From: an uncultured Clostridia bacterium
Lineage (GTDB): Bacteria > Bacillota > Clostridia > Christensenellales > Borkfalkiaceae
Direction of reading: 5' to 3'
Assembly (NCBI GenBank): GCA_959605945.1
Contig: CAUHGY010000063.1
Span: 1-10,915, forward strand
DNA length: 10,915 nucleotides
This document shows positions 1 through 7,260 of the stretch, piece after piece (position 1 is the stretch's first letter; each line of letters starts with the position of its first letter). A program made the translations under genes and the position numbers. A model generated the notes under the pieces. It ran no database searches. It was not told where the DNA came from and saw only the letters and a program-made list of their open reading frames with translations.

Positions 1-155
1 CTGGGCTTTTCCGCCATGGTGACGTTTACCATAACGGCCGTTTCTCCGCACCGCACCACGCACGAACCGTTGGTCTGTTCGGCATATTTGCCGGTTTCGA
101 CAATGATCTCCTTTCCGCCGACAGTGGTCCTGAATTCTCTGTAATTCTGTGTCAT
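1..155 (-). CDS. pnp: Polyribonucleotide nucleotidyltransferase (PNPase), N-terminal fragment
   Basis: Only the first 51 codons are inside the window; the rest lies beyond base 1. The translation begins MTQNYREFRTTVGGKEIIVE and continues with a TGKYAEQTNGSCVVRCGETAV segment, which matches the start of the first RNase PH-like core domain of PNPase (family pattern: GR.L..ETGK.A.Q..G.V.V..G.T.VL.T). PNPase is a trimeric phosphorolytic 3'-5' exoribonuclease that degrades mRNA to nucleoside diphosphates. The ATG at 155-153 is preceded by AGGAGA at 166-161 with a 5-base spacer, which fixes the start. It follows rpsO on the same strand, the usual bacterial rpsO-pnp order. The identity is supported by the conserved N-terminus and the context; catalytic residues, KH and S1 domains cannot be seen here. 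Confidence 0.93.
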   Translation of the reverse strand, partial: MTQNYREFRTTVGGKEIIVETGKYAEQTNGSCVVRCGETAVMVNVTMAEKP

Positions 156-263
156 TTCGTTCTCCTATTTCTAACTCTCGATATATTGAAAGGTCATGCT
201 TCCCGCACGCCCGCAAATTACCGCCATTGTTCTGCAATGCGAAGCACGGCAAAATACGGCAAA

Positions 264-302
264 GCTTGATCCCGCAGGCAAAATTTTATTGCCTTGATCA
301 GC
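264..302 (-). repeat. Imperfect inverted repeat in the pnp leader region
   Basis: A perfect 6-base stem AGGCAA/TTGCCT (276-281 with 289-294) closes a 7-base AT loop. It is flanked by a second arm pair TGATC/GATCA (267-271 with 296-300), and by GC/GC with one bulged base. In the pnp-sense RNA this would fold as a two-tier hairpin about 110 bases before the pnp start. There is no U-run after it, so it does not look like a terminator. PNPase leaders are known hairpin targets for autoregulation in E. coli; a similar role here is only inference. Nearby, ACGGCAAA occurs twice in direct orientation (246-253 and 256-263). Confidence 0.4.
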
Positions 303-326
303 AAAACGCCGTTCCCGGTCTCATAC

Positions 327-358
327 GCGAAAATTAATCGACAACCGAAAATTTTCGC
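327..358 (-). repeat. Inverted repeat with a 12-base palindrome upstream of pnp
   Basis: The arms GCGAAAATT (327-335) and AATTTTCGC (350-358) are exact inverted copies, 9 bases each, with a 14-base spacer. The right arm lies within a perfect 12-base palindrome, CGAAAATTTTCG (346-357). It could be an RNA hairpin or a DNA-binding site. It sits just downstream (in transcription sense) of a weak -10-like TATGAT at 364-359, which has a poor -35 candidate (TTGTCG) 15 bases before it; I do not call a promoter from that. Apart from the two inverted repeats and the terminator listed here, I see nothing else in the 256-base rpsO-pnp spacer. Confidence 0.4.
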
Positions 359-365
359 ATCATAC

Positions 366-400
366 TAAACAAAACGAGGCGACAAGATTTATGCCGCCCG
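366..400 (-). terminator. Probable intrinsic terminator after rpsO
   Basis: Read on the minus strand, an A-rich stretch just after the rpsO stop is followed by GGCGGCA (398-392), a 7-base loop and TGTCGCC (384-378). That gives 7 pairs, one of them G-U, and a further CG/CG pair is possible across a one-base bulge. It is followed by TCGTTTTGTTT (377-367). The U-run is interrupted, so termination may be partial, allowing some read-through from rpsO into pnp. Confidence 0.5.
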
Positions 401-411
401 AAAAAATTTTT

Positions 412-675
412 TTATTTTCTCAATTCCAATTCCGCGATAATCTTTCTGTACCTTTCAATATCTATTTCCTGCAAATATTTCAAAAGACCTCGCCGTTCGC
501 CGACCATCTTCATAAGTCCGCGGCGGGAATGATTGTCATGTTTGTTCTGCGAGAGATGTTCGTTAAGATGGTTTATTCTCTCTGTAAGAAGCGCTATCTG
601 CACTTCGGCTGAACCCGTGTCGCCTTCATGACGGGCATATTTTGCGATGATTTCAGATTTCTTTGCTTTGTCCAT
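412..675 (-). CDS. rpsO: 30S ribosomal protein S15
   Basis: The product is 87 residues, close to the usual 88-89 for S15. S15 binds the central domain of 16S rRNA early in 30S assembly and contributes to a bridge with the 50S subunit. The four-helix S15 signature is intact: GDTGSAEVQIALLTERI at about 18-34, the HLNEHLSQNKHDNHSRRGL region at 36-54, which carries the rRNA-contacting His/Asp/Ser residues, and RRGLLKYLQ near 61-69. The ATG at 675-673 has a full AGGAGG (690-685) nine bases upstream. It is probably transcribed from its own promoter at 796-768. Its position after hemZ and before pnp fits the common rpsO-pnp pair, while the hemZ neighbour is particular to this lineage. Confidence 0.98.
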   Translation of the reverse strand: MDKAKKSEIIAKYARHEGDTGSAEVQIALLTERINHLNEHLSQNKHDNHSRRGLMKMVGERRGLLKYLQEIDIERYRKIIAELELRK

Positions 676-764
676 AACTTTTAACCTCCTGTTCTATGGA
701 ATAATTCGCTGTTGACAACGCAATGGGTGGAGAGCCGCAAAACCTTGCCAAAGCACCAAGCGTT
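676..764 (-). promoter_or_regulatory. Possible structured rpsO leader (S15 autoregulation candidate)
   Basis: The leader between the predicted start of transcription (near 764-761) and the rpsO ATG is about 86-89 bases. Three nested arm pairs can be drawn: AACGC (764-760) with GCGTT (721-717), GGTG (757-754) with CACC (729-726), and GCAA (748-745) with TTGC (740-737). The remaining 40 bases lead to the AGGAGG site. S15 represses its own mRNA through leader structures of different shapes in several bacterial groups, including Geobacillus. That knowledge makes this leader a candidate, but the stems are short and the outermost one depends on the exact start site. Confidence 0.3.
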
Positions 765-767
765 TTA

Positions 768-796
768 ATTATACCAAATTTTAGTGTGATTGTAAA
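768..796 (-). promoter_or_regulatory. Sigma-A type promoter for rpsO(-pnp)
   Basis: On the minus strand, TTTACA (796-791) as -35 and a perfect TATAAT (773-768) as -10 are separated by exactly 17 bases. It lies 90-120 bases upstream of the rpsO start. The -35 box begins only six bases beyond the hemZ stop codon, so the promoter is squeezed into the short gap between hemZ and rpsO. Confidence 0.85.
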
Positions 797-819
797 CTGT
801 TTTCAGCTAAAAAGTTTAC
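792..819 (-). repeat. Inverted repeat spanning the hemZ stop codon and the rpsO -35 box
   Basis: GTAAACT (819-813) and AGTTTAC (798-792) on the minus strand are exact inverted copies. Inside them TTTT pairs with AAAA with one bulged C, giving an 11-pair stem around the loop AGCTG. The left arm is the last codons of hemZ, the loop holds the start of the stop codon, and the right arm overlaps the rpsO -35 hexamer. No U-run follows, so it does not resemble an ordinary intrinsic terminator. It may protect the hemZ mRNA end or simply be chance in AT-rich sequence. Confidence 0.4.
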
Positions 820-2173
820 GTTTTGCCGCCATAATGGCTTCGATTTTGTCTATATACGTCCTGACATCTTTCGGCGACGCCGCACGCTCTATTTTTTCGC
901 ACCCGTTCATTACCGCTTTGCTTATGGCGTTAGCGCCGCAAGCGACGTTAGAAGCAATTTCTTCCATCACGTCAATATTATAAACGCACTCTTTGCCCGG
1001 TCTGGAATAGCCCACGTTTTCAAGATTTCCCGCCATATATTTCTGGCGGTAAAGATAGTACGGATTATACCCTTTCGCAACGAGTTTATTCTCCGCATAA
1101 CCTACCATTTCGGAAACTTCGCCTTCGGGCAGTCGCGAAACGCTTTCCGCAAGATAAGAGCCGCGCTTGACGCACAGCGTATGCACCGTCACGTTATCCG
1201 GCGAAAGCTCCGCCGCCCTGTCAAGGCTGTAAGCAAAATCGGAAAAACTTTCGCCGGGGAGTCCGGCTATAAGATCCATATTGGTGATGAAATCGGCTTT
1301 CGCGAGCATGAACTTTTCTTCTGTTTCGCAAGAAGTATGATTGCGCCCTAAAAGCTTAAGCGTCTTATCGTTGAAAGTTTGCGGATTTATGCACACGCGC
1401 GTGACCCCGTGGTCTTTGAACAGCTGCAAATATTCCGCGGATATGGCGTCGGGTCTGCCCGCCTCGACGGTAAATTCAACGCCGTTATTTATTTTGTCGG
1501 TTTCATTTAAAATCTTTTCCAGCATCCTGACGGGCAGCGCCACGGGAGTACCCCCGCCTATATATATACTGCGAAGTTTTTTTATAAACTCCGCGCTTTC
1601 CCGTATCTCTCTGACCAGCGTATCGACATATAAATCCACATATTTTTCCGCACCCTTGATATCTGCGCTGATAAACGAACAGTACCTGCAGCGCGAAGGA
1701 CAGAAAGGAACAAAAATAAAAAAATCGGTATTGGAATCGTCCTTAACGTATATATTTTTCTGACTTTCGAGAACAGCTTTCGTGAGCGCGGTTTTTTCGG
1801 CGGAAACTTTCATCGTTTCAGTGAAAAAATCTTCGAACTCACCCCTTTCTTCCATGCTCTGATAGGCAAGTTTCGTAGGCCGTATACCCGTCAGTGCGCC
1901 CCACGGCATTGTCTTTCCGAGATAGAGCGAAAGAGCTTTGTAAAGAGAAAGTTTAGCATATCTTTTTACATATCGCTTGTGCTTCAAAGGGTCGTCCGAT
2001 TTCTCTACAAGGTTGCCGTAAGCATAGCTTTTTCCGTTTATGACGACGGTATTGACAAGTCGGTCGTTTTTCTCGGCAAACAGGTGACGAACGCTGAGCT
2101 CTGAGGCTCCGTCGAACATATTTATAACTTCTTTAAGTTCGCTTTCGCAAAACTTCAGATCTGTATTAATCAT
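803..2173 (-). CDS. hemZ: Radical SAM protein of the HemZ family (annotated coproporphyrinogen dehydrogenase)
   Basis: The product is 456 residues from the ATG at 2173-2171. The radical SAM [4Fe-4S] motif is FCPSRCRYCSF with C158, C162 and C165, followed by GGGTP at 206-210, a SAM-contacting motif. The N-terminal WGALTGIRPTKL (91-102) and C-terminal YYLYRQKYMAGNLENVGYS (372-390) are hallmarks I associate with HemZ of Bacillota, as opposed to HemN or HemW. HemZ is annotated as the oxygen-independent enzyme converting coproporphyrinogen III to protoporphyrinogen IX, but many clostridia with HemZ lack a full haem pathway, so the reaction is uncertain. The frame stays open to an earlier ATG at 2263. 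I prefer 2173: it overlaps the upstream stop by 8 bases (ATGATTAA), and the extra 30 residues would lie wholly inside the upstream gene. No clear Shine-Dalgarno precedes 2173, so translational coupling is likely. Confidence 0.88.
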   Translation of the reverse strand: MINTDLKFCESELKEVINMFDGASELSVRHLFAEKNDRLVNTVVINGKSYAYGNLVEKSDDPLKHKRYVKRYAKLSLYKALSLYLGKTMPWGALTGIRPTKLAYQSMEERGEFEDFFTETMKVSAEKTALTKAVLESQKNIYVKDDSNTDFFIFVPFCPSRCRYCSFISADIKGAEKYVDLYVDTLVREIRESAEFIKKLRSIYIGGGTPVALPVRMLEKILNETDKINNGVEFTVEAGRPDAISAEYLQLFKDHGVTRVCINPQTFNDKTLKLLGRNHTSCETEEKFMLAKADFITNMDLIAGLPGESFSDFAYSLDRAAELSPDNVTVHTLCVKRGSYLAESVSRLPEGEVSEMVGYAENKLVAKGYNPYYLYRQKYMAGNLENVGYSRPGKECVYNIDVMEEIASNVACGANAISKAVMNGCEKIERAASPKDVRTYIDKIEAIMAAKRKLFS

Positions 2174-2783
2174 AATCGATAAACTTATTGTATTTTCTTT
2201 CGTAATCGAGAGTTGTAAATTCTTCGTGTCCGGGATACACGGCATAATCGCCGTCAAGAGCAAAAAGTTTCTTTACCGAATCGACGAGATCCTTTCTGCA
2301 GCCTGTTTTAAAATCCGTTCTTCCGACAGAAAGTTTAAAAAGCGTGTCGCCCGTAAACAGCGCTTTTCCTACGATAAAACACGCAGAACCGTCGGTATGA
2401 CCGGGCGTCAGCAAGGTTTCGACCGTTATGCCTTCAACATTCAACGTCTCGCCGTCGCCGAAGGTATAATCGGGTGTCAGCTTATCGAAATGTCTGCCGA
2501 AATCCCCTGCAAGATTTTCGTCATTCTGAAGTTTCGGCGCGTCGATACGGCTTATATAAATTTTTGCGCCGTCGTCCTGTAACTTTTTGGCATTGCCGGC
2601 ATGGTCGAAATGCGCGTGCGTGAGCAGAACGGCTTTCACTTTGACGCCGCAGCGCTCTTCGGTCTGTTTTATAAGTTTATAGTTCTCGCCTCCGTCGATA
2701 ACGACCGCGGCGGAAGTCTGTTCGTTTACAAGAAAATAGGTATTAACCCTTAAAGGTCCGGATGATAAATGAAGTATTTTCAT
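2166..2783 (-). CDS. Metallo-beta-lactamase fold hydrolase, glyoxalase II-like
   Basis: The product is 205 residues, a compact single-domain MBL-fold hydrolase without the C-terminal helical domain of classical glyoxalase II. The metal ligands are all visible: THAHFDH with H56, H58, D60 and H61, then H129 in TPGHTDGS, D146 in FTGDTLF and H186 in YPGHEEFT. This set supports a two-metal hydrolase, usually Zn or Fe, in the cytoplasm. The family includes hydroxyacylglutathione hydrolases and thioesterases of unknown substrate; Bacillota often lack glutathione, so the substrate is not known. The start ATG at 2783-2781 shares one base with the rel stop (TAATG), a termination-reinitiation joint, and the end overlaps hemZ by 8 bases. 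A gene of this type commonly sits between rel (and dtd) and hemZ in clostridia. Confidence 0.9.
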   Translation of the reverse strand: MKILHLSSGPLRVNTYFLVNEQTSAAVVIDGGENYKLIKQTEERCGVKVKAVLLTHAHFDHAGNAKKLQDDGAKIYISRIDAPKLQNDENLAGDFGRHFDKLTPDYTFGDGETLNVEGITVETLLTPGHTDGSACFIVGKALFTGDTLFKLSVGRTDFKTGCRKDLVDSVKKLFALDGDYAVYPGHEEFTTLDYERKYNKFIDYD

Positions 2784-4918
2784 TAAGTGGTCGTCCTGAA
2801 AACGTCAATTATTTTTTGTTCCTGTTTGAGTTTGGCAATAAGATTGTTGAGCTCGTCTTTGCTGTTTAAGCGGATATTGAACTCGACAATCGCCTGTTTT
2901 GTGCGGCTGTCCGTTCTGCCGTTTGTAGAAACTATGTGAAGTTTCAGTTGGGCGACAGCGGCGGCAACCGCCGTAAGTATGCCCACCTGTTCGGTCCCTA
3001 TGACTTTTATACCGGCATTATAAGCGGTTTCTTCGGATCTGCCCGACCAGCTCACTTCGATAAGCCTGTCTTTATCTGCCTGTTTTAAATTCGGGCAGTC
3101 GCTTCTGTGAACGGTAACACCGTGCCCGCGCGATATAAAACCGATTATTTCATCGCCAGGAACAGGATTGCAGCAGCCGGCAAATCTGACGAGTATTCCA
3201 CTCATTCCTTTGACGATTACGCCGCTGCCGCTATTTTCCTTTGTTTTGAAAAATTTTGTAATTTCCGTCTGCGGCTGTGATTTTCTGTAATAGTCGATAA
3301 GTTTGATTATTACCTGATTGCATGAAACCGCACCGTAGCCTATCGATGCAAACATCTCCTCCTGATTGGAAAAAGACATTCTTGCAGACAATCTCACAAA
3401 CGACGTCTCGGTGAGCAGATCGCTGAGAGCAAAACCCCTGCGTTTCGCTTCCGCCTCAAGCATGGCTTTGCCGGTTTTGGCGTTCTCCTCTTTCATTTCG
3501 CGTTTAAAAAATTGCTTGATTTTGACGCGGGCGCTTGAACTTTTGACGATTTTAAGCCAATCCCAAGACGGACCTTTTGAATTTTGCGAAGTTATTATCT
3601 CCACAACGTCGCCGACCTGCAGAACGGTGTTCAACGGAACCATTTTCGAGTTGACTTTTGCCCCGACGCACTTATTGCCGACAGCCGAATGTATGCTGTA
3701 GGCAAAATCCAGCGGAGTTGCATCTTTCGGAAGGCTTATAACGTCTCCGTTAGGGGTAAACACCAGCACTTCGCTGCTGTAAATGTCGCCTTTGAGGCTA
3801 TTTAAAAACTCCTTGCTGTCTTTTAAGCCCCCCTGCCATTCCATTACTTCCCTTATCCAGTTCAGCCGCGAATCGAAATCGTCTTCTTCCTTCTTGTTTT
3901 CCTTGTATTTCCAATGCGCGGCAATACCGTATTCGGCGGCATGGTTCATCTCGTAAGTGCGTATTTGTATTTCGAAAATTCTGCCGTAATTGGTTACGAC
4001 CGTCGTATGCAGCGAACGATACATGTTCGGTTTGGGGGTTGCTATATAGTCCTTTATTCTTCCGGGAACGGGTTTCCACTTGTGGTGTATCTTACCGAAA
4101 ATCTCATAACACTCGTCAACGGTGTTGACTATGACGCGTAAAGCCACCAGATCGTAAATCTGGTCGAGCGTTTTATGACGCTCTTTCATTTTGCGGTAAA
4201 TGCTGTAAAGATGCTTTCTTCTGCCGAACACTTCGCCTTGAATATTGGAACCGGCGAGCATCTCTTTGACTTCCTGAACAACGTGTTCGATGAGAGCTGT
4301 GTTTTCTTTAAGCCTCTCGTCTATGTTTGTGGATAAATACTCGTAAAAATCGGGTTCGAGATATTTGAGACACAGATCCTCGAGTTCACACTTGATCTGA
4401 GAAATACCCAACCTGTCTGCAAGCGGCGCGAACACGTCGAGAGTCTCTCTCGCCATGCGCTGCTGGCGTTCTACCGACAGAAAATTGAGCGAACGCATAT
4501 TATGCAGTCTGTCTGCGAGTTTTATTATGATAACGCGGATGTCTTTCGCCATAGCCACAAAAATTTTGCGAAAGTTTTCCGCCTGCTCTTCTTCCTGAGA
4601 GGTAAATTCTATTTTTTCGAGCTTGGTAACTCCGACGACCAGTTCGAGGACCTCGTCGCCGAATTCTTTCTTGATATCCCCCTCCGAAACGGGAGTATCT
4701 TCGATAACGTCGTGCAAAAATGCAGCGGCAACCGTCGCGGCATCCAGCCCCAAGTCGACAAGAATCTGAGCAACGGCGCAAGGGTGCGTAAAATACTCCT
4801 CTCCCGACGCGCGTTTCTGATTGGAGTGGGCTTTTTTGGCAAATTCATAGGCTTTTCTGCAAAGCAACAGATCTTTGCCCTGATATGCGTTTTCAAGACT
4901 TTCTAATATATCTGCCAT
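2783..4918 (-). CDS. rel: Bifunctional (p)ppGpp synthetase/hydrolase, Rel/SpoT homologue
   Basis: The product is 711 residues, full length for a long RSH enzyme of the stringent response. The N-terminal hydrolase HD domain keeps H45, H69-D70, E73-D74 and LADRLHNMR (134-142, with D136 and N140), so hydrolysis should be active. The synthetase domain (about 230-340) has IYDLVALRVIV, GRIKDYIATPKPNMYRSLH and FEIQIRT with E316. RIKD at 287-290 is the basic RxKD form typical of bifunctional Rel rather than the acidic form of E. coli RelA. A TGS domain follows at 383-443, a helical part, the Cys/His motif GCCNPVPGDE (C582, C583, H604, C608) and a C-terminal ACT domain at about 633-708. The ATG lies one base after the recJ stop, with AAAGG (4928-4924) inside the end of recJ as ribosome binding site. 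It should be cotranscribed with recJ. Confidence 0.97.
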   Translation of the reverse strand: MADILESLENAYQGKDLLLCRKAYEFAKKAHSNQKRASGEEYFTHPCAVAQILVDLGLDAATVAAAFLHDVIEDTPVSEGDIKKEFGDEVLELVVGVTKLEKIEFTSQEEEQAENFRKIFVAMAKDIRVIIIKLADRLHNMRSLNFLSVERQQRMARETLDVFAPLADRLGISQIKCELEDLCLKYLEPDFYEYLSTNIDERLKENTALIEHVVQEVKEMLAGSNIQGEVFGRRKHLYSIYRKMKERHKTLDQIYDLVALRVIVNTVDECYEIFGKIHHKWKPVPGRIKDYIATPKPNMYRSLHTTVVTNYGRIFEIQIRTYEMNHAAEYGIAAHWKYKENKKEEDDFDSRLNWIREVMEWQGGLKDSKEFLNSLKGDIYSSEVLVFTPNGDVISLPKDATPLDFAYSIHSAVGNKCVGAKVNSKMVPLNTVLQVGDVVEIITSQNSKGPSWDWLKIVKSSSARVKIKQFFKREMKEENAKTGKAMLEAEAKRRGFALSDLLTETSFVRLSARMSFSNQEEMFASIGYGAVSCNQVIIKLIDYYRKSQPQTEITKFFKTKENSGSGVIVKGMSGILVRFAGCCNPVPGDEIIGFISRGHGVTVHRSDCPNLKQADKDRLIEVSWSGRSEETAYNAGIKVIGTEQVGILTAVAAAVAQLKLHIVSTNGRTDSRTKQAIVEFNIRLNSKDELNNLIAKLKQEQKIIDVFRTTT

Positions 4919-4919
4919 G

Positions 4920-7220
4920 TTAACCTTTATACCCTTTTATCTGTAACATTTTACTATATATGCGTGAATTTGTCAATGCGTTCTTAACGTTCGGACGCTG
5001 TCTGAGAACGCCGCTTTCAACGCAAAATATGCCCAGTTCAAGCATGATTTCGCATACGAAAACAAATTGAAAACCGTTTTCGGTCGGCTTGTGCCTGCAG
5101 TAAAAGGCCGCACTGTCCGTAAACTCTCTGCCTTTGAAATGCCTCAGAATTTCATAAACTTCGGCAATATCGGTTCTGTCCGTCGAAACCGACTCGGAGC
5201 CGTCGCATCTGTCTGCATCCGCAATACAGCACGGTATAGATTTGAATACCGAAAGCGGCCGATCGAGATAAACAATTCTCTCCCAACCGTCCGGAGGCGC
5301 CGTCAAGGACACCACCGCGCAGTCGGCATAATTTTCGGTTTCCGGCATAAAAAAACTCAACGGAAGATTATTCAAAAAACTGAATTTCCGATATGTATCG
5401 GGTCGGTCAAAAACGTAAACGGTGCCGAATCGTTCCTCCTGAGAGAAGTTGTTATCGGCAAGCGCCGCCATGTATTCTTTTTCACCAGCAACCGCACAGC
5501 CGTCCGAAAGCAGTTTTTTAAGTTCGTTGCGAAAAACAAACAGGCGGGCATCATTCTCATAAGACAGCGGCACCACCGCTTTGACATAACCTTTAAGATA
5601 CTCCCTACCGCGAAAGACCGAGAGATTGGGTTCGAATACCACTCGTTTTTTAATGTCTGTTTCCAGCAGACGTGCGTTGCCGCCGCCGTTAAAATCAAGC
5701 AGCTCGATTGCCGCCGTTCTGAAAGAAAAATGCGCCGACCCCGCTTTTATGGGAGAAGATTTCACCGAGCCGGTTTCCGTCGTAAAATAAGGTCTTCTGT
5801 TCCCGACGCCGAACGGTTCGAGTTTTTCGATTTCTTTTGCAAATCGCAGCGAAAACTCGCCTTCGACGTTCCATTCGGCATATATTTTTCTGCATATATC
5901 GATTTTTCCGTACCTTGTGCGGATAAAATCGTTCAAGCGCCTTTTCAGCAGTTCGAAATTGTCTTTTTTCACCCCCACGCCCGCAGCCTGCGAATGACCG
6001 CCGAACCCGACAAGAATATCCTGCGCCGAAGATATTATCTCGAAAACGTTAATTCCGTCCACGCTTCTCGCCGAACCTTTCAATATTCCGTCGTGTTCGG
6101 CAAAAACTATCACGGGACGGCCGAAATCTTCGGTAAGCCGCGCGGCGACTATTCCTACAAAACCCGCACGCCAGTTTTCGTCGTAAACGAGAATTATTTC
6201 ATCCCTGTATGTTCCTTCAAGCCTGATTTTCCGCTTGGCAGTGCGATAGATTAAGTCGCATTCGGCCTGGCGTGCCAAATTATATTCATTAAGCTTAACC
6301 GAAAGATCGAAACATTCCGTTTCGTTTTTGCTTTTAAAAAGGCTGAGAGCGACTGCGGCATTTCCCATTCTGCCGCCGGCATTGATGCGCGGCGCGAGCA
6401 CAAACGAAAGCGTCTGCGCGGTAACCTGCTTTTGATTTTCGCCGAGAAGATATTTAAAGCACGGACGAACGGAAGGCGAATTGATCAGTTTAAGCCCTTC
6501 AACGATGATATCTCTGTTTTCTCCGACAAGATCCATGCTGTCGGCAACGGTTGCAAGAGCGGCAAAATCCAACAGTCCGTCTGCTTTATCGCCTATGAGC
6601 GCCGCTGCTAGTTTATAAGCGACGCCTGCGCCGCAAAGCCCCGAGAAAGGATAGCGTTCGCCTTTTACTTTGGGATTTATGACCAAACAATCCGGAAGAA
6701 TTTCGGGAGGCTCGTGATGATCCGTAACTATGACGTCTATGCCGAGCTCTTTTATTCTGTCTATTTTTTCTCTATCGCTTATGCCGCAGTCTACGGTAAC
6801 GATCAGATCTATCGGCTTTTCCGCATGAAATTTTTTAATTATTTCTTCGTTAAGCCCATACCCGTCGTCACGCTCGGGCACAGCTGTTCGCGCCTTGATA
6901 CCGAGGCTTTCGAACGCATAATAAAGAATTGACGTGGCACAAAGTCCGTCGGCATCGTAATCGCCGAATATAAGAATGTTTTCGCGGTTTTCTGCTGCCT
7001 TGCGTATCCTTTCAACCGCCTGCGGAATGTTTAAAAACAAGAACGGATTATGAAAATTCTTCTTGCCTGCATCGAAAAACTTCACGGCTTTCGGAAGAGT
7101 ATCTATCCCACGGCGATATAAAAGCGTTGCGGTATCGAAAAGAATACCGCATCCGTCTGCAATTTTCTTAATTGCGGCAATATCTGCGCCGCATGGTTTT
7201 TCGCCGTAAATAATTTTCAT
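4920..7220 (-). CDS. recJ: Single-stranded-DNA-specific exonuclease RecJ
   Basis: The product is 766 residues, close to B. subtilis RecJ. RecJ is a 5'-3' exonuclease on single-stranded DNA used in recombination, mismatch and base-excision repair. The DHH-family motifs are present in order: FGDYDADG (85-92, D87, D89, D91), VTVDCG with D144, TDHHEPP with D167-H168-H169, LATVADSMDL with D228 (222-231), APRINAGGRMG (276-286) and the DHHA1 motif GFGGHSQAAG with H409. After the OB-fold region an extra C-terminal part of roughly 200 residues remains, as in other Bacillota RecJ; it carries no motif I recognise. The ATG at 7220-7218 has a modest TTAGGT site six bases upstream, which overlaps a possible hairpin. 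It is the first gene of the recJ-rel-MBL-hemZ unit. I see no sigma-A promoter in the 63 bases before it, so transcription probably comes partly from secDF. Confidence 0.96.
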   Translation of the reverse strand: MKIIYGEKPCGADIAAIKKIADGCGILFDTATLLYRRGIDTLPKAVKFFDAGKKNFHNPFLFLNIPQAVERIRKAAENRENILIFGDYDADGLCATSILYYAFESLGIKARTAVPERDDGYGLNEEIIKKFHAEKPIDLIVTVDCGISDREKIDRIKELGIDVIVTDHHEPPEILPDCLVINPKVKGERYPFSGLCGAGVAYKLAAALIGDKADGLLDFAALATVADSMDLVGENRDIIVEGLKLINSPSVRPCFKYLLGENQKQVTAQTLSFVLAPRINAGGRMGNAAVALSLFKSKNETECFDLSVKLNEYNLARQAECDLIYRTAKRKIRLEGTYRDEIILVYDENWRAGFVGIVAARLTEDFGRPVIVFAEHDGILKGSARSVDGINVFEIISSAQDILVGFGGHSQAAGVGVKKDNFELLKRRLNDFIRTRYGKIDICRKIYAEWNVEGEFSLRFAKEIEKLEPFGVGNRRPYFTTETGSVKSSPIKAGSAHFSFRTAAIELLDFNGGGNARLLETDIKKRVVFEPNLSVFRGREYLKGYVKAVVPLSYENDARLFVFRNELKKLLSDGCAVAGEKEYMAALADNNFSQEERFGTVYVFDRPDTYRKFSFLNNLPLSFFMPETENYADCAVVSLTAPPDGWERIVYLDRPLSVFKSIPCCIADADRCDGSESVSTDRTDIAEVYEILRHFKGREFTDSAAFYCRHKPTENGFQFVFVCEIMLELGIFCVESGVLRQRPNVKNALTNSRIYSKMLQIKGYKG

Positions 7221-7235
7221 AAGTTACCTAACAAA

Positions 7236-7260
7236 TTAGGCGGGATGTTTTCCCGCCTAA
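7236..7260 (-). terminator. Strong hairpin between secF and recJ (terminator or attenuator)
   Basis: TTAGGCGGGA and TCCCGCCTAA form a perfect 10-pair stem with a 5-base loop, starting 24 bases after the secF stop. On the minus strand it is preceded by AAATTTT and followed by TTTGTT, a short and imperfect U-run, so termination may be partial. On the plus strand the following bases are AAATTTC, so it is not a good terminator that way. The last CCTAA of the stem (7240-7236) can instead pair with TTAGG (7231-7227), which contains the recJ ribosome binding site. Confidence 0.7.

Noticed and set aside
359..388. Possible pnp promoter TTGTCG-15-TATGAT on the minus strand
   Set aside because: The spacer is short, the -35 match is poor and the element overlaps the rpsO terminator, so it is only mentioned in passing.
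391..612. Plus-strand 73-codon frame opposite rpsO
   Set aside because: It is antisense to an unmistakable S15 gene and resembles no protein.
2174..2263. Thirty extra N-terminal codons for hemZ from the ATG at 2263
   Set aside because: They lie completely inside the MBL hydrolase gene. The ATG at 2173 gives the normal HemZ length and an 8-base coupling overlap.
5067..6254. Plus-strand open frame of 395 codons opposite recJ
   Set aside because: It lies entirely within recJ, whose motifs are intact. The translation is rich in Arg, Phe and Lys, as expected from the complement of a coding strand.
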